A stretch of 64,000 bases of DNA from Helicobacter pylori (GCA_008032955.1 CP032046.1:1550001-1614000); one strand, 5' to 3'. Counted from the stretch's first letter, positions 51,047-60,684 are shown. The notes: generated from the letters alone by a model not told the origin. Numbers and translations: made by a program.

Positions 51047-51086
51047 ATTTTAAGGTTTATAAGAAAGGAAACATAAGTTTTAAAGA

Positions 51087-52924
51087 ATGAGTGCGGAACT
51101 GATTGCTGTTTATAAAGACGAGCAAATAATAGATTTAGAGAGTGCGAAAGTCTTAGGGCTGAGCGATGGGATTGAAGCGTTAAAAGGGAGCGAGCCGATA
51201 TATTTTGATGATTCGCCTTTGGCTTTAGAAGTGATCAGGCATTCATGCGCGCATTTGCTCGCACAAAGCTTGAAAGCCCTTTATCCGGACGCGAAATTTT
51301 TTGTAGGCCCTGTGGTAGAAGAGGGGTTTTATTACGATTTTAAGACTTCTTCAAAAATCAGCGAAGAGGATTTGCCTAAAATTGAAGCGAAAATGAAAGA
51401 GTTTGCGAAGTCAAAGCTCGCTATCACTAAAGAGACTTTAACCAGAGAGCAAGCTTTGGAGCGTTTTAAGGGCGATGAATTAAAGCATGCGGTGATGAGT
51501 AAAATCAGTGGCGATATATTTGGCGTGTATAAACAAGGCGAGTTTGAAGATTTGTGTAAGGGGCCGCATCTCCCAAACACCCGTTTTTTAAACCATTTCA
51601 AGCTCACTAAATTGGCCGGGGCTTATTTGGGTGGCGATGAAAACAATGAAATGCTCATTAGAATCTATGGCATCGCTTTTGCCACCAAAGAGGGCTTAAA
51701 AGACTATCTTTTCCAAATAGAAGAAGCGAAAAAACGAGACCACAGAAAGCTGGGCGTGGAGCTAGGGCTTTTTAGCTTTGATGATGAGATAGGGGCAGGC
51801 TTACCTTTATGGTTGCCTAAAGGGGCAAGGCTCAGAAAACGCATTGAAGACTTATTGAGTCAAGCGTTGCTTTTAAGAGGCTATGAGCCGGTCAAAGGCC
51901 CTGAGATTTTAAAGAGCGATGTGTGGAAAATCAGCGGGCATTATGACAATTATAAAGAAAACATGTATTTCACCACGATTGATGAGCAAGAATACGGCAT
52001 AAAGCCTATGAATTGCGTGGGGCATATTAAAGTCTATCAAAGCGCTTTACACAGCTACAGAGATTTGCCTTTAAGGTTTTATGAATACGGCGTGGTGCAT
52101 CGGCACGAAAAAAGCGGCGTGTTGCATGGGCTTTTAAGGGTTAGGGAATTTACCCAAGATGATGCGCATATTTTTTGCTCTTTTGAACAGATCCAAAGCG
52201 AAGTGAGTGCGATTTTAGATTTCACGCATAAAATCATGAAAGCGTTTGGTTTTAGCTATGAAATGGAATTATCCACTAGACCAACTAAATCCATAGGCGA
52301 TGATGAAGTTTGGGAAAAGGCCACTGACGCTTTAAAAGAAGCCCTAAAAGAGCACCGCATTGATTATAAGATTGATGAAGGGGGAGGGGCTTTCTATGGG
52401 CCTAAGATTGACATTAAAATCACTGACGCTTTAAGGCGTAAATGGCAGTGCGGCACGATTCAAGTGGATATGAATCTGCCTGAACGCTTCAAGCTCGCTT
52501 TCACGAATGAGCGTAATCACGCTGAACAGCCGGTGATGATCCACAGGGCGATTTTAGGCTCGTTTGAAAGGTTTATTGCGATTTTGAGCGAACATTTTGG
52601 GGGGAATTTCCCTTTCTTTGTCGCGCCCACTCAAATCGCTCTCATTCCTATTAATGAAGAGCATCATGTTTTTGCTTTGAAATTAAAAGAGGAATTAAAA
52701 AAGCGCGATATTTTTGTAGAAGTGTTGGATAAAAACGACAGCTTGAATAAAAAAGTGCGCTTAGCCGAAAAGCAAAAATCCCTATGATTTTAGTTTTAGG
52801 GAATGAGGAAATGGAGACCGAAATTCTATCCATTAGAGACAGAGAAAAACAAGCTCAATATAAAATGCCCTTAAAGGAGTTTTTAAACATGGTTGAATCT
52901 AAGATGCAAGAGGTTAGTTTTTGA
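51087..52924 (+). CDS. thrS: Threonyl-tRNA synthetase, frameshifted near the C terminus
   Basis: Class II synthetase charging tRNA-Thr; essential. The frame as given ends at 52787 after 566 residues (...[10 protein letters not shown]). The A5 run at 52774-52778 needs one more A; restored, the protein reads [41 protein letters not shown] and ends at 52924, 612 residues. Visible parts are the second additional domain with [16 protein letters not shown] (His-x3-His) and [14 protein letters not shown], motif 1, motif 2 ([54 protein letters not shown]) and motif 3 ([15 protein letters not shown]). The loss would remove half the anticodon-binding domain. Its true stop overlaps the infC TTG start. 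Confidence 0.95.
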
Positions 52925-53532
52925 GTAGGAACGAAGTGTTGTTAAACGGAGATATTAATTTTAAAGAAGTGCGTTGCGTGGGCGATAATGGCGAAGTGTA
53001 TGGGATCATTTCTTCCAAAGAAGCGCTCAATATCGCTCAAAATTTAGGTTTGGATTTGGTTTTGATTTCAGCGAGCGCGAAACCTCCCGTGTGTAAGGTG
53101 ATGGATTATAATAAATTCCGCTACCAAAATGAAAAGAAAATCAAGGAAGCCAAGAAAAAGCAAAAGCAAATTGAAATCAAAGAGATCAAGCTTTCCACTC
53201 AAATTGCGCAAAACGATATTAACTACAAAGTCAAGCATGCGAGAGAATTTATTGAAGCCAATAAGCATGTCAAATTCAAAGTGGTTTTAAAGGGTAGGGA
53301 GAGTCAAAACTCAAAAGCTGGGCTTGATGTGCTTTTGAGAATCCAAACAATGATGGAGGATTTAGCTAACCCTGAAAAGGAGCCAAAAACTGAGGGGCGT
53401 TTTGTTTCATGGATGTTTGTGCCTAAGGCTAAAGAAGCCCCCAAAAACGAAAAGAAAACCAAAGAAAATAACCCACCTTTTAATCGTATTAACCTTATGA
53501 AAGGAGAAAATCATGCCAAAAATGAAGACTAA
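52921..53532 (+). CDS. infC: Translation initiation factor IF-3
   Basis: Keeps 30S subunits free and checks start-codon pairing. The 203-residue protein has the IF3 N domain ([70 protein letters not shown]) and C domain ([39 protein letters not shown]), plus a short Lys/Asn-rich tail. The start is TTG; rare start codons are a known feature of infC. It overlaps thrS at the start and rpmI by 20 bases at the end, in the standard thrS-infC-rpmI-rplT order. Confidence 0.97.
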
Positions 53533-53707
53533 TCGCGGCGCGTCTAAGCGTTTCAAAGTCAAAAAAAACTTGATTAAGCGTGGCAGTGCTTTTAAAAGCC
53601 ATATTTTGACTAAAAAAAGCCCTAAGCGTAAAGCCAATCTAAACGCGCCAAAACATGTGCATCACACTAACGCGCATTCTGTCATGTCGCTGCTTTGCAG
53701 GGCTTAG
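53513..53707 (+). CDS. rpmI: 50S ribosomal protein L35
   Basis: Small basic large-subunit protein. The 64 residues [43 protein letters not shown]... show the L35 pattern ([27 protein letters not shown]). The ATG follows AAAGGAGAAAATC, which lies in the infC 3' end, so translation is coupled. rplT follows after 94 bases. Confidence 0.96.
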
Positions 53708-53801
53708 GAATGCTCATTAGAAAGTGGAGTTAATCCCCTTATTTAAGGGAAAGTCGTTTGAAAAACGCACCTAAAAATATTTTAAAAAGAAAGGTAAAGA
53801 A

Positions 53802-54152
53802 ATGAGAGTTAAAACAGGCGTTGTGCGCAGAAGACGCCATAAAAAAGTCTTAAAACTCGCTAGAGGGTTTTATAGTGGCAGAAGAAAGCATTTTAGAAAG
53901 GCTAAAGAACAGCTTGAAAGGAGCATGTATTACGCCTTTAGGGATCGCAAACAAAAGAAAAGAGAGTTCAGGAGTTTGTGGGTGGTAAGGATTAATGCGG
54001 CTTGCAGAATGCATGAAACAAGTTATTCGCGCTTCATGCATGCCTTAAAAGTGGCTAACATTGAATTAGACCGCAAGGTTTTAGCAGACATGGCGATGAA
54101 CGACATGCAAGCCTTTAAGAGCGTGTTAGAGAGCGTGAGAGAGCATCTTTAA
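53802..54152 (+). CDS. rplT: 50S ribosomal protein L20
   Basis: Early-assembly large-subunit protein that in many bacteria also represses its own operon. The 116 residues include [81 protein letters not shown], a standard L20. Good ribosome-binding site (AAAGAAAGG). Last gene of the thrS operon; the downstream gap contains G/C-poor sequence with no clear hairpin. Confidence 0.97.
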   Translation: MRVKTGVVRRRRHKKVLKLARGFYSGRRKHFRKAKEQLERSMYYAFRDRKQKKREFRSLWVVRINAACRMHETSYSRFMHALKVANIELDRKVLADMAMNDMQAFKSVLESVREHL

Positions 54153-54350
54153 TCTCTATTGGCTGTTAGGTTTAGTTTTAGCCTAAAAAAGGTGAGAGGA
54201 TTTAGGAATTTTTACTAAAAAGTTCCTAAAATTGATTTTTGTTTCAATTTATTCTCATTCAATCGCTATATTTAATCAAAAAGAAAGCAATTTTATAGTA
54301 GAATGTAGCATTTAGAACTCAAGTAGAGAAAATGTAGAAGGAAGGAATAC

Positions 54351-55211
54351 ATGAAGAAATCTGTTATAGTAGGTGCTATCTCTCTAGCGATGACAAGCTT
54401 ATTGTCAGCAGAGACCCCTAAGCAAGAAAAAGCTATTAAGACTAGCCCTACCAAAAAAGGTGAAAGAAATGCTGCTTTTATAGGGATTGATTACCAGTTA
54501 GGTATGCTCAGCACTACCGCTCAAAATTGTTCCCATGGGAATTGTAATGGTAATCAAAGTGGGGCTTACGGCTCTAACACGCCTAACATGCCTACAGCGT
54601 CAAACCCCACAGGAGGGCTTACTCATGGCGCTCTAGGGACTCGTGGGTATAAAGGCTTAAGCAACCAACAATACGCTATCAATGGTTTTGGGTTTGTTGT
54701 AGGGTATAAGCATTTTTTTAAGAAATCCCCGCAATTTGGAATGCGTTATTACGGATTCTTTGATTTTGCAAGCTCTTATTATAAGTATTACACTTATAAT
54801 GATTATGGCATGAGAGACGCTCGCAAGGGTTCTCAAAGTTTCATGTTTGGCTATGGGGCTGGCACAGATGTGTTGTTTAACCCGGCTATTTTCAATCGTG
54901 AGAACTTGCATTTTGGGTTTTTCTTGGGCGTTGCGATTGGTGGCACCTCTTGGGGTCCAACAAACTATTATTTTAAGGACTTAGCTGATGAATACAGAGG
55001 GAGTTTCCACCCATCAAATTTTCAGGTCTTAGTTAATGGCGGGATTCGCTTAGGCACTAAACACCAAGGTTTTGAAATTGGCTTGAAAATCCAAACCATT
55101 CGCAACAATTACTATACCGCTAGCGCGGATAATGTGCCTGAAGGGACTACTTATAGATTCACCTTCCACCGCCCCTATGCCTTTTATTGGCGTTACATTG
55201 TAAGCTTTTAA
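54351..55211 (+). CDS. horB: Outer membrane protein HorB (Hop-related family)
   Basis: Predicted outer-membrane barrel of the Hor family; HorB has been linked to gastric-cell adhesion and Lewis-antigen display in the literature. Signal peptide MKKSVIVGAISLAMTSLLSA (cleaved near residue 20), mature start ETPKQEKAIK, then NAAFIGIDYQLGMLSTTAQNC, a Gly/Asn/Ser-rich variable loop with a Cys pair (about 63-68, NCSHGNCNGN), and strands ending RPYAFYWRYIVSF with terminal Phe. The 286-residue frame is intact. A TAGAAT -10-like box lies near 54298. It resembles HorA only in the terminal motifs. Confidence 0.87.
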   Translation: MKKSVIVGAISLAMTSLLSAETPKQEKAIKTSPTKKGERNAAFIGIDYQLGMLSTTAQNCSHGNCNGNQSGAYGSNTPNMPTASNPTGGLTHGALGTRGYKGLSNQQYAINGFGFVVGYKHFFKKSPQFGMRYYGFFDFASSYYKYYTYNDYGMRDARKGSQSFMFGYGAGTDVLFNPAIFNRENLHFGFFLGVAIGGTSWGPTNYYFKDLADEYRGSFHPSNFQVLVNGGIRLGTKHQGFEIGLKIQTIRNNYYTASADNVPEGTTYRFTFHRPYAFYWRYIVSF

Positions 55212-55558
55212 GGTGTTTTAGGGTTAATTTATGGGGGGTATAGAAAAGGGCTTTTGCTCTTTATGGCCTTTTATGACTTTCTTGTATCAAAGCCGTTGTT
55301 TAATCAATACGGCTACTTGGCAAAAATTAAAGCACAATCCTTACAAGCAATTGAACTTACCAACAACCGCACACAAACAAATCTTTGAAAAATCAAAAAT
55401 AAATTGATTATTTTTAAAAATAAGGGATATAGGTTAGCTGTTTTAATGGAGCGCTGATCATAAAATCTAAAAATCAATTGGCTATTAAAGCGCTATAAGT
55501 TATCTTTAATCAATCAGATGATAGAATTCATTTTTTATTTTTGAATTGGGAGCATTTG
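55212..55558. other. Intergenic region after horB
   Basis: The 347 bases contain a weak hairpin (AAAGGGCTTTTGCTCTTT, about 55245-55262), one small possible reading frame (55263-55388) and an AT-rich promoter region before the DUF1104 gene. No repeat of the families found elsewhere was seen. Confidence 0.5.
55263..55388 (+). CDS. Possible small protein, 41 residues (weak)
   Basis: ATG at 55263 opens MAFYDFLVSKPLFNQYGYLAKIKAQSLQAIELTNNRTQTNL, ending at TGA 55388. There is no convincing ribosome-binding site, but the composition is protein-like and strain 26695 has, as I recall, a small gene (HP0128) annotated between horB and the DUF1104 gene. Chance is equally likely. Confidence 0.25.
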   Translation: MAFYDFLVSKPLFNQYGYLAKIKAQSLQAIELTNNRTQTNL

Positions 55559-55990
55559 ATGAAAAAATTAGCGGTTTCTTTATTATTTACAGGGACTTTT
55601 TTGGGGCTTTTTTTGAATGCGAGTGACTTTAAGAGCATGAATGATAAGCAACTATTGGAGCAAGCAGGGAAAGTCGCTCCTAGCGAAGTTCCAGAGTTTC
55701 GCGCAGAAATCAATAAGCGATTAGCAGTGATGAAAGAAGAAGATCGTAAAAATTATAAAGCGGATTTTAAGAAAGCGATGGATAAGAATTTGGCTTCTTT
55801 AAGTCAAGAAGATCGCAACAAGCGTAAAAAAGAAATCCTTGAAGTGATTGCTAACAAAAAGAAAACAATGACCATGAAAGAATACCGTGAAGAGGGGTTG
55901 GATTTGCATGATTGCGCATGCGAAGGCCCTTTTCATGACCATGAAAAAAAGGGAAAAAAAGGGAAAAAACCAAGCCATCATAAGCATTAG
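55559..55990 (+). CDS. DUF1104 secreted protein with His-rich tail (HP0129-like)
   Basis: Small periplasmic protein of the DUF1104 family common in epsilonproteobacteria; function unknown. I chose the ATG at 55559 (MKKLAVSLLFTGTFLGLFLNASD, a signal peptide) because GGGAG lies 8 bases before it. The 143-residue product has the repeated motif MNDKQLLEQAGKV and short helices with RL/RKN pairs (EEDRKNYKADFKKAM, QEDRNKRKKEIL). The C-terminal tail is rich in His, Cys, Asp and Lys (LHDCACEGPFHDHEKKG...HHKH), a plausible metal-binding segment. Confidence 0.75.
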   Translation: MKKLAVSLLFTGTFLGLFLNASDFKSMNDKQLLEQAGKVAPSEVPEFRAEINKRLAVMKEEDRKNYKADFKKAMDKNLASLSQEDRNKRKKEILEVIANKKKTMTMKEYREEGLDLHDCACEGPFHDHEKKGKKGKKPSHHKH

Positions 55991-56404
55991 CGCTTAGGGT
56001 GTGCTAACTTTTTTTGATTTTTGTAAAAATACGCCGTAAATCTCTAGCTTTTGGCTGTGGGGGTGTAAGGCGTTTTTTTTGTTATAATTCTGTTATAGGG
56101 TTTGAGCATTGACTCTTAAAATAGAGACTATCTATCTGGTGGGTGGGCTTTGTTGCTCTCAAATCCTTTAGCTGTAAAGAGCGTCTCAAATTTTTAGGGT
56201 TAAAGTTTTTGGAGTGTTTGTATTTTTTGGATATTTATAGTATCATACCTAGTAATGAAGACCCTTTGAAAGTCTGTATTTTAAGACGGCTAAAACAGCT
56301 TGAATTCTAGGTGGTTTTTTATCAATAGAATATTTCAAAAGAGAGCTTTTTATGAAGAACGGTATCTATTTTTGTTGCGGTTATATATTAATTAGGAGTT
56401 TGGT
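55991..56404. other. Long leader region before the secreted hypothetical
   Basis: The 414 bases have a consensus -10 box TATAAT at 56083-56088, which would give a leader of about 310 bases. Near its end is an 18-codon reading frame (56352-56408). I see no known riboswitch or small-RNA pattern, but a leader of this length is unusual for H. pylori. Confidence 0.45.
56083..56088 (+). promoter_or_regulatory. -10 box upstream of the long leader
   Basis: TATAAT in GTTATAATTCTG, an exact consensus match about 320 bases before the GTG start of the next gene. It could instead drive an independent small RNA. Confidence 0.5.
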
Positions 56405-56408
56405 GTGA
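56352..56408 (+). CDS. Possible 18-residue leader peptide overlapping the next start
   Basis: ATG at 56352, preceded by AGAGAGC, opens MKNGIYFCCGYILIRSLV. Its TGA (56406-56408) overlaps the GTG start of the next gene (56405-56407). The ribosome-binding site of the next gene (TTAGGAG) lies inside it, so translation of the short frame could open or block that site. Not proven to be translated. Confidence 0.35.
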   Translation: MKNGIYFCCGYILIRSLV

Positions 56409-57262
56409 AGCGAATTTTATTTTTTTTAGTGGCTACGACTTTTTTGTTGAGAGCAGAAACGGCTTCTGCTACTATTAACACTACAGTTGATCCCAATGTT
56501 ATGTTTTCTGAAAGCTCTACGGGGAATGTGAAAAAAGACCGCAAGAGGGTTTTAAAGAGCATGGTTGATTTAGAAAAAGAGCGTGTGAAGAATTTTAACC
56601 AGTATTCTGAAACCAAGATGAGTAAGGGCGATTTATCCGCTTTTGGAGCTTTCTTTAAGGGGAGTTTGGAAGATTGCGTGGAGCAAAAGATTTGTTACTA
56701 TGAGCATAGGAATGGCAAGGTTTCTTTTGTGGTGAATGACAGAGAAAAGTTTTATAAGCATGTGCTTAAAGACTTAGGGACAGAGCTTTCACTCCCCTTA
56801 TTTAATTGGCTTTACAAAGGCTCAGATTTTGGGGCTTTGCATGAGCAGTTTGGGGACATGTATGATGGGTATATCAAATATTTGATCAGCATGGTTAGAA
56901 TAAGCCAAAAAGAAAAGGCTAGAAAAGTGGATGCAATCGTTCTTAAAAAAATGGAAGAACAAGCTGAGAAAGACACTAAGGCAGCATTCCAAAAGAGGAG
57001 CAGTGGGGAGCTTGAAAGCCATACTGATAGCCCTGAATTTATAAGCTCTTCTAAGACACAGAATTCTTCTAACCCAGATCTAGACCCTATGACTAACGCT
57101 AACACGCTCAAAGAAACAGCTTCAAAAGAGCCAGAGACTTCTTCAAAAAAGGAAAAAAAGCCCAAGAAAAAACGACGCCTTTCAAAGAAAGAAAAGCAAC
57201 AACGGGCCTTGCAACAAGAGTTTGAAAAACAAATTAGCGATTCTAGTAAGTCTGAAAAATAA
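56405..57262 (+). CDS. Secreted hypothetical protein with charged tail (HP0130-like)
   Basis: Not recognised. The 285-residue product has a GTG start and a signal peptide (MKRILFFLVATTFLLRAETASA, about 1-20). Residues 40-175 may be a folded domain with a Cys pair near 97 and 102 (EDCVEQKICYYEH). The last 100 residues are disordered, Ser/Lys/Glu-rich (SKTQNSSNPDLDP..., KEPETSSKKEKKPKKKRRLSKKEKQQRALQQEFEKQ), unusual for a periplasmic protein and possibly nucleic-acid or wall binding. A hairpin terminator follows. Confidence 0.7.
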   Translation: MKRILFFLVATTFLLRAETASATINTTVDPNVMFSESSTGNVKKDRKRVLKSMVDLEKERVKNFNQYSETKMSKGDLSAFGAFFKGSLEDCVEQKICYYEHRNGKVSFVVNDREKFYKHVLKDLGTELSLPLFNWLYKGSDFGALHEQFGDMYDGYIKYLISMVRISQKEKARKVDAIVLKKMEEQAEKDTKAAFQKRSSGELESHTDSPEFISSSKTQNSSNPDLDPMTNANTLKETASKEPETSSKKEKKPKKKRRLSKKEKQQRALQQEFEKQISDSSKSEK

Positions 57263-57270
57263 TAAAATAG

Positions 57271-57293
57271 CCTAGCTTACCTTTTTGGCTAGG
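57271..57293 (+). terminator. Terminator after the secreted hypothetical
   Basis: CCTAGC (57271-57276) pairs with GCTAGG (57288-57293) around a T-rich loop, 9 bases past the stop, followed by GGGCTTTAAATAAG. The stem is short and the T-tract weak, so this is a moderate candidate. Confidence 0.45.
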
Positions 57294-57895
57294 GGGCTTT
57301 AAATAAGTTTCTTAAGCACTCCTTTTTAGGCTTTTAGCTCTCTATCACTAAGCTCTGTGTCCTATTGGTTAGGACTATCTCTTTTAAAAATCACTGCTTT
57401 TTTAAAATCTTTAGAATTTAAGCTTTTTGGCTTTTTTGTGGTAACGATTGGTAAGCTTAAGGTTTTGTTACGCAAAAATCTTTGAAATATAGCGATTGAC
57501 AGAGTTAAACATAACCTCAAGACATTCCAACGCATTTTATAAAGCCTATAAAAATTTTTAATGGAGTGTTGGTAATCAAATTGATGCCTTTGAGGGTTTT
57601 TCACAATCAAAATAAAAAAGCTAAGCTAGTGATAATTTCTCATAACATGCTCTTATGGAGTTAGGGGGATTTTTAAAAGGGGTTGTAGGGGAATGATTTC
57701 AAAAAATATCCCCATCCCCTTATGAGTTTAAATAAACTTTTTACTATAAAATGGAATCCAAAACGACGGAATAACGCTTTAAAACCCTATGTTTAAAATT
57801 TTTGAAGGATATTAAAGTTGGATAAGATTTATTTGCATTTGATAAAAACAAAGCCTTTTTTAGGAAATAAAACCCCTAAAGATTAGAGCTATCCC
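57294..57895. other. 600-base convergent intergenic region
   Basis: Between a plus-strand gene and the end of sdaA. A short inverted repeat GTCCTA-TTGGT-TAGGAC lies at about 57358-57374. A minus-strand frame (57362-57610) opens with TTG, has no ribosome-binding site and no recognisable features, and I do not support it. Copy Y of the G/C-run hairpin family occupies 57661-57732. The rest is AT-rich with no gene. Confidence 0.55.
57661..57732 (+). repeat. G-run/C-run hairpin family, copy Y
   Basis: G5, then GGGG-TTGTA-GGGG, an 18-base A/T loop (AATGATTTCAAAAAATAT) and CCCC-AT-CCCC, so two G4 runs face two C4 runs. It is followed by TTATGAGTTTAAATAAA, matching the TTAAGAGAATGAGTTTTAC flank of copy Z. 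It lies 3' of the secreted hypothetical on its strand, though 400 bases past its stop. Confidence 0.5.
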
Positions 57896-59263
57896 TTAGC
57901 ATTCTAAAGTCTTAGCTAACCCCCCTAACGAAGTCTCTTTGTATTTTTCATTCATGTCTTTTCCGGTTGCATACATCGTAGCGATCACTTCATCTAAGCT
58001 CACTTTAGGCTTGTATTCATATTCTAAAGCCAGTTTAGAAGCACTAATCGCTTTGATCGCTCCTAAAACATTGCGTTCAATACAAGGGATTTGCACCAAG
58101 CCCCCCACCGGATCGCATGTCAATCCTAAATGGTGTTCCATAGCGATTTCACTAGCGATTAAAACCTGTTGCGTGGTCGCTTGGCACAAATGAGCTAACC
58201 CCCCCGCAGCCATAGAGCTTGCCACGCCAATTTCAGCCTGACACCCCGCTTCTGCGCCGCTCAAGGAAGCGTTTTTCTTGTAAAGATAGCCAATCGCCGC
58301 ACTGGTGAGTAAAAAATCATTGATAGATTTTTGCGATAAATTTTCAAACAAATGGTTTTTAGCGTATAAAAGCACGCTTGGCACTACTGCGCACGCTCCA
58401 TTAGTGGGGGCGGTTACCACCTTGCCTCCGCTAGCGTTTTCTTCAGCAATGGCGCGAGCGTAAAGCGAAATGTAATCAATCAACGCTAAGGGGTCTTTCC
58501 CGCTTGTGGGGTGTTTTTCTAAGCGCGTTTTAATGCTTGGGGCTAATCGTGTTACCTTTAAAGAACCAGGCAGATACCTTTCTTTAGAATTAACCCCATT
58601 ATCATAACACTCAAGCATCGCATGGTAAATTTTAGCCATCGTTGCATCAGGGCAGTTTTTCAGGGCGTCTTCTCTCAAACGCACGATTCCAGCGATGCTT
58701 TTTTGGTGTTTTTGGCATAATTCTAGCAATTCCTTAGCGCTTGAAAAATCATAGGCAATGCTTTCATTTCCACCCTCTTTAGATAAGTTGTCTAATTCTT
58801 TTTCAGTATAGACAAACCCTCCACCGACAGAATAGTAAGTCTCTTCTTTTAAAACCTCATTTTTAGCGTTAAAAGCTTTTAGAATGAGAGCGTTTTGGTG
58901 TCTGGCTAAGGGTTTGTTGTCAAAAATCAAATCTTTAGCATAATCAAAAGGAATGCGATGTTGGTTAGCGAGTTTTAAAACTTTGTTTTCAAGCGCTTCA
59001 TGCAATAAGGCTTTTTTGGTTGTTATATCTAATTCGTTAGCGTAAATGCCATGCAAGCCAATTAAAACCGCTTCATCGCTCAAATGCCCTTTACCGGTTA
59101 AAGCCAATGAGCCATGCAAGGTGATTTGAACGCGTTCAACCTGCTCTAAAATGCCTTTTAACAACCCGCAAAATCTCGCCCCCGCTTCCATAGGCCCTAT
59201 GGTGTGTGAAGAGCTAGGCCCCACGCCGATTTTAAAAATGGATAAAATAGAAAAACTAGCCAT
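57896..59263 (-). CDS. sdaA: L-serine dehydratase (iron-sulfur type)
   Basis: 4Fe-4S enzyme deaminating serine to pyruvate, a main carbon source in H. pylori. The 455-residue single-chain form has the beta domain (SILSIFKIGVGPSSSHTIGPMEAGARF, about 4-30) and the alpha domain with the cluster cysteines in GAEAGCQAEIGVASSMAAG, GLTCDPVGGLVQIPCIERN and a late region. The tail MNEKYKETSLGGLAKTLEC ends in Cys, which in related enzymes reaches the cluster. It overlaps sdaC by one base and is translated after it. A C7 run at 58199-58205 is in frame here. Confidence 0.95.
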   Translation of the reverse strand: MASFSILSIFKIGVGPSSSHTIGPMEAGARFCGLLKGILEQVERVQITLHGSLALTGKGHLSDEAVLIGLHGIYANELDITTKKALLHEALENKVLKLANQHRIPFDYAKDLIFDNKPLARHQNALILKAFNAKNEVLKEETYYSVGGGFVYTEKELDNLSKEGGNESIAYDFSSAKELLELCQKHQKSIAGIVRLREDALKNCPDATMAKIYHAMLECYDNGVNSKERYLPGSLKVTRLAPSIKTRLEKHPTSGKDPLALIDYISLYARAIAEENASGGKVVTAPTNGACAVVPSVLLYAKNHLFENLSQKSINDFLLTSAAIGYLYKKNASLSGAEAGCQAEIGVASSMAAGGLAHLCQATTQQVLIASEIAMEHHLGLTCDPVGGLVQIPCIERNVLGAIKAISASKLALEYEYKPKVSLDEVIATMYATGKDMNEKYKETSLGGLAKTLEC

Positions 59264-60504
59264 TAAAATAGTCCTAAAAACACGCTCAAAGCCGTCAAGC
59301 TCCCAAAGACAAACACAAAAATATCCACTTTGAAGTTTCTAAAACGCTTCAAACTAGAAACGCTATAAAACGCTATCATGGGCATCACAAATAGAATGAG
59401 TGCGATAATGGGACCGCCTAAATTTTCAATAAAATCCAAGATATTAGGGTTAATATAAGCCACAAGCGTGATAGTCAGCCATAAAAAAATCGTTACGCTA
59501 ACGCTCAAGGGTTTAGAAGCTTGTTTCAATTTTAAACTTTGAATGATAATGCCTTCTAAACCCTCCTTAGCCCCATAATAATGCCCAAAAAAAGATGAAA
59601 AAATCGCTAAAAAAGCCACCACAGGCCCCGCATAGTTGATTAAAGGGTTGTTTAAAGTGTTAGCAAAATAGCTTAAAATGGGGATATTTTGTTCCCTTGC
59701 TTTCACAAAATCATCAGCATTCAAGCACATGACGCACGAAAACACAAAAAACATCACAAACCCTAAAAGCATCAGCGATGTCCCTAATTCAATTTGATTG
59801 AGTTTATACTCTTTGAAAGCGCCGTATTCTTTTTCCACATTTTGAGTGAAGGTTGAAATGATGGGGCTATGGTTGAATGAAAACACAAGCACCGGTAAGG
59901 TTAGCCAAATAGCTAACACAAATTCTTTAAAACTCGGCACCACAAAAAGATTAGCGCTCTGCCAATAAGGGATAAGATACAAAGAAAAAAGCAATAAGAT
60001 CAAGCATAAAGGATACACTAAAGCGTTACAAATGCGCGTAACAATCGTAGCGTTAAAAACCATCACCAACATCATTAAAGAAACTAACGCTACAGCCAGT
60101 AAGCCCCGATTAAAAGGCGTTAAATGCAACTGGTTGGTGAAAAAATGATCAAACACATTAGTGATACCCACCCCATAAGCCAAACAAATAGGATAAATCG
60201 CAAAGAAATAAAGCAAAGTGATAAGAAAACCCCATTGAGCACCAAAATAAGAGCGAACGACCATAGTAATGTCTTCTTTATCTTTAGATCCTATGAAATA
60301 AGCTAAAGCTCTATGCCCCAGATAAGTTAAAGGGAATATGATCGCACTCATCACCACAATAGCCCATATCCCATGCCCACCAGCTCTAATAGGCAAAAAT
60401 AAAATCCCAGCCCCAACGGCTGTGCCAAATAAAGACGCCATCCAACGCAAATCAAACGCGTTGAGTTTTTTAGGATCTCTTATAAGTGCTTTTTCTTGTG
60501 CCAT
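59263..60504 (-). CDS. sdaC: Serine transporter SdaC (HAAAP family)
   Basis: Inner-membrane serine/proton symporter. The 413-residue protein has about 11 membrane segments beginning LRWMASLFGTAVGAGILFLPIRAGGHGIW (G-x-G-I-L-F-L-P, the substrate helix of amino-acid/polyamine families), then VVMSAIIFPLTYLGHRALAYF, FLITLLYFFAIYPICLAYGVG and so on. Length is family standard. It is first in the sdaC-sdaA operon, with its stop at the sdaA start. Serine taken up is deaminated by the next gene product. Supplies pyruvate. Confidence 0.93.
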   Translation of the reverse strand: MAQEKALIRDPKKLNAFDLRWMASLFGTAVGAGILFLPIRAGGHGIWAIVVMSAIIFPLTYLGHRALAYFIGSKDKEDITMVVRSYFGAQWGFLITLLYFFAIYPICLAYGVGITNVFDHFFTNQLHLTPFNRGLLAVALVSLMMLVMVFNATIVTRICNALVYPLCLILLLFSLYLIPYWQSANLFVVPSFKEFVLAIWLTLPVLVFSFNHSPIISTFTQNVEKEYGAFKEYKLNQIELGTSLMLLGFVMFFVFSCVMCLNADDFVKAREQNIPILSYFANTLNNPLINYAGPVVAFLAIFSSFFGHYYGAKEGLEGIIIQSLKLKQASKPLSVSVTIFLWLTITLVAYINPNILDFIENLGGPIIALILFVMPMIAFYSVSSLKRFRNFKVDIFVFVFGSLTALSVFLGLF

Positions 60505-60643
60505 GCTATTAAACCGCCTTTTTATTGTGTCAAAGAGTTCTCATTGTAACATAAAGCTTTTTATGATTGGGTTTTTTTGAGATTAAGGGGTGGTTTTGGG
60601 TGCACATTTATTTTCTAAAATCCACGATTTAACCCGCACAAGC

Positions 60644-60649
60644 TATAAT
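60644..60649 (+). promoter_or_regulatory. -10 box for aroG
   Basis: TATAAT in AAGCTATAATAACGC, 36 bases before the aroG ATG. Exact consensus match. Confidence 0.65.
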
Positions 60650-60684
60650 AACGCTTAAAAAAAAATTAATAAAGGATTGTAGAA

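Noticed and set aside
57362..57610. 82-residue minus-strand frame
   Set aside because: Starts with TTG, has no ribosome-binding site and a composition not typical of a protein; it may be what is annotated as HP0131 elsewhere, but I cannot support it.
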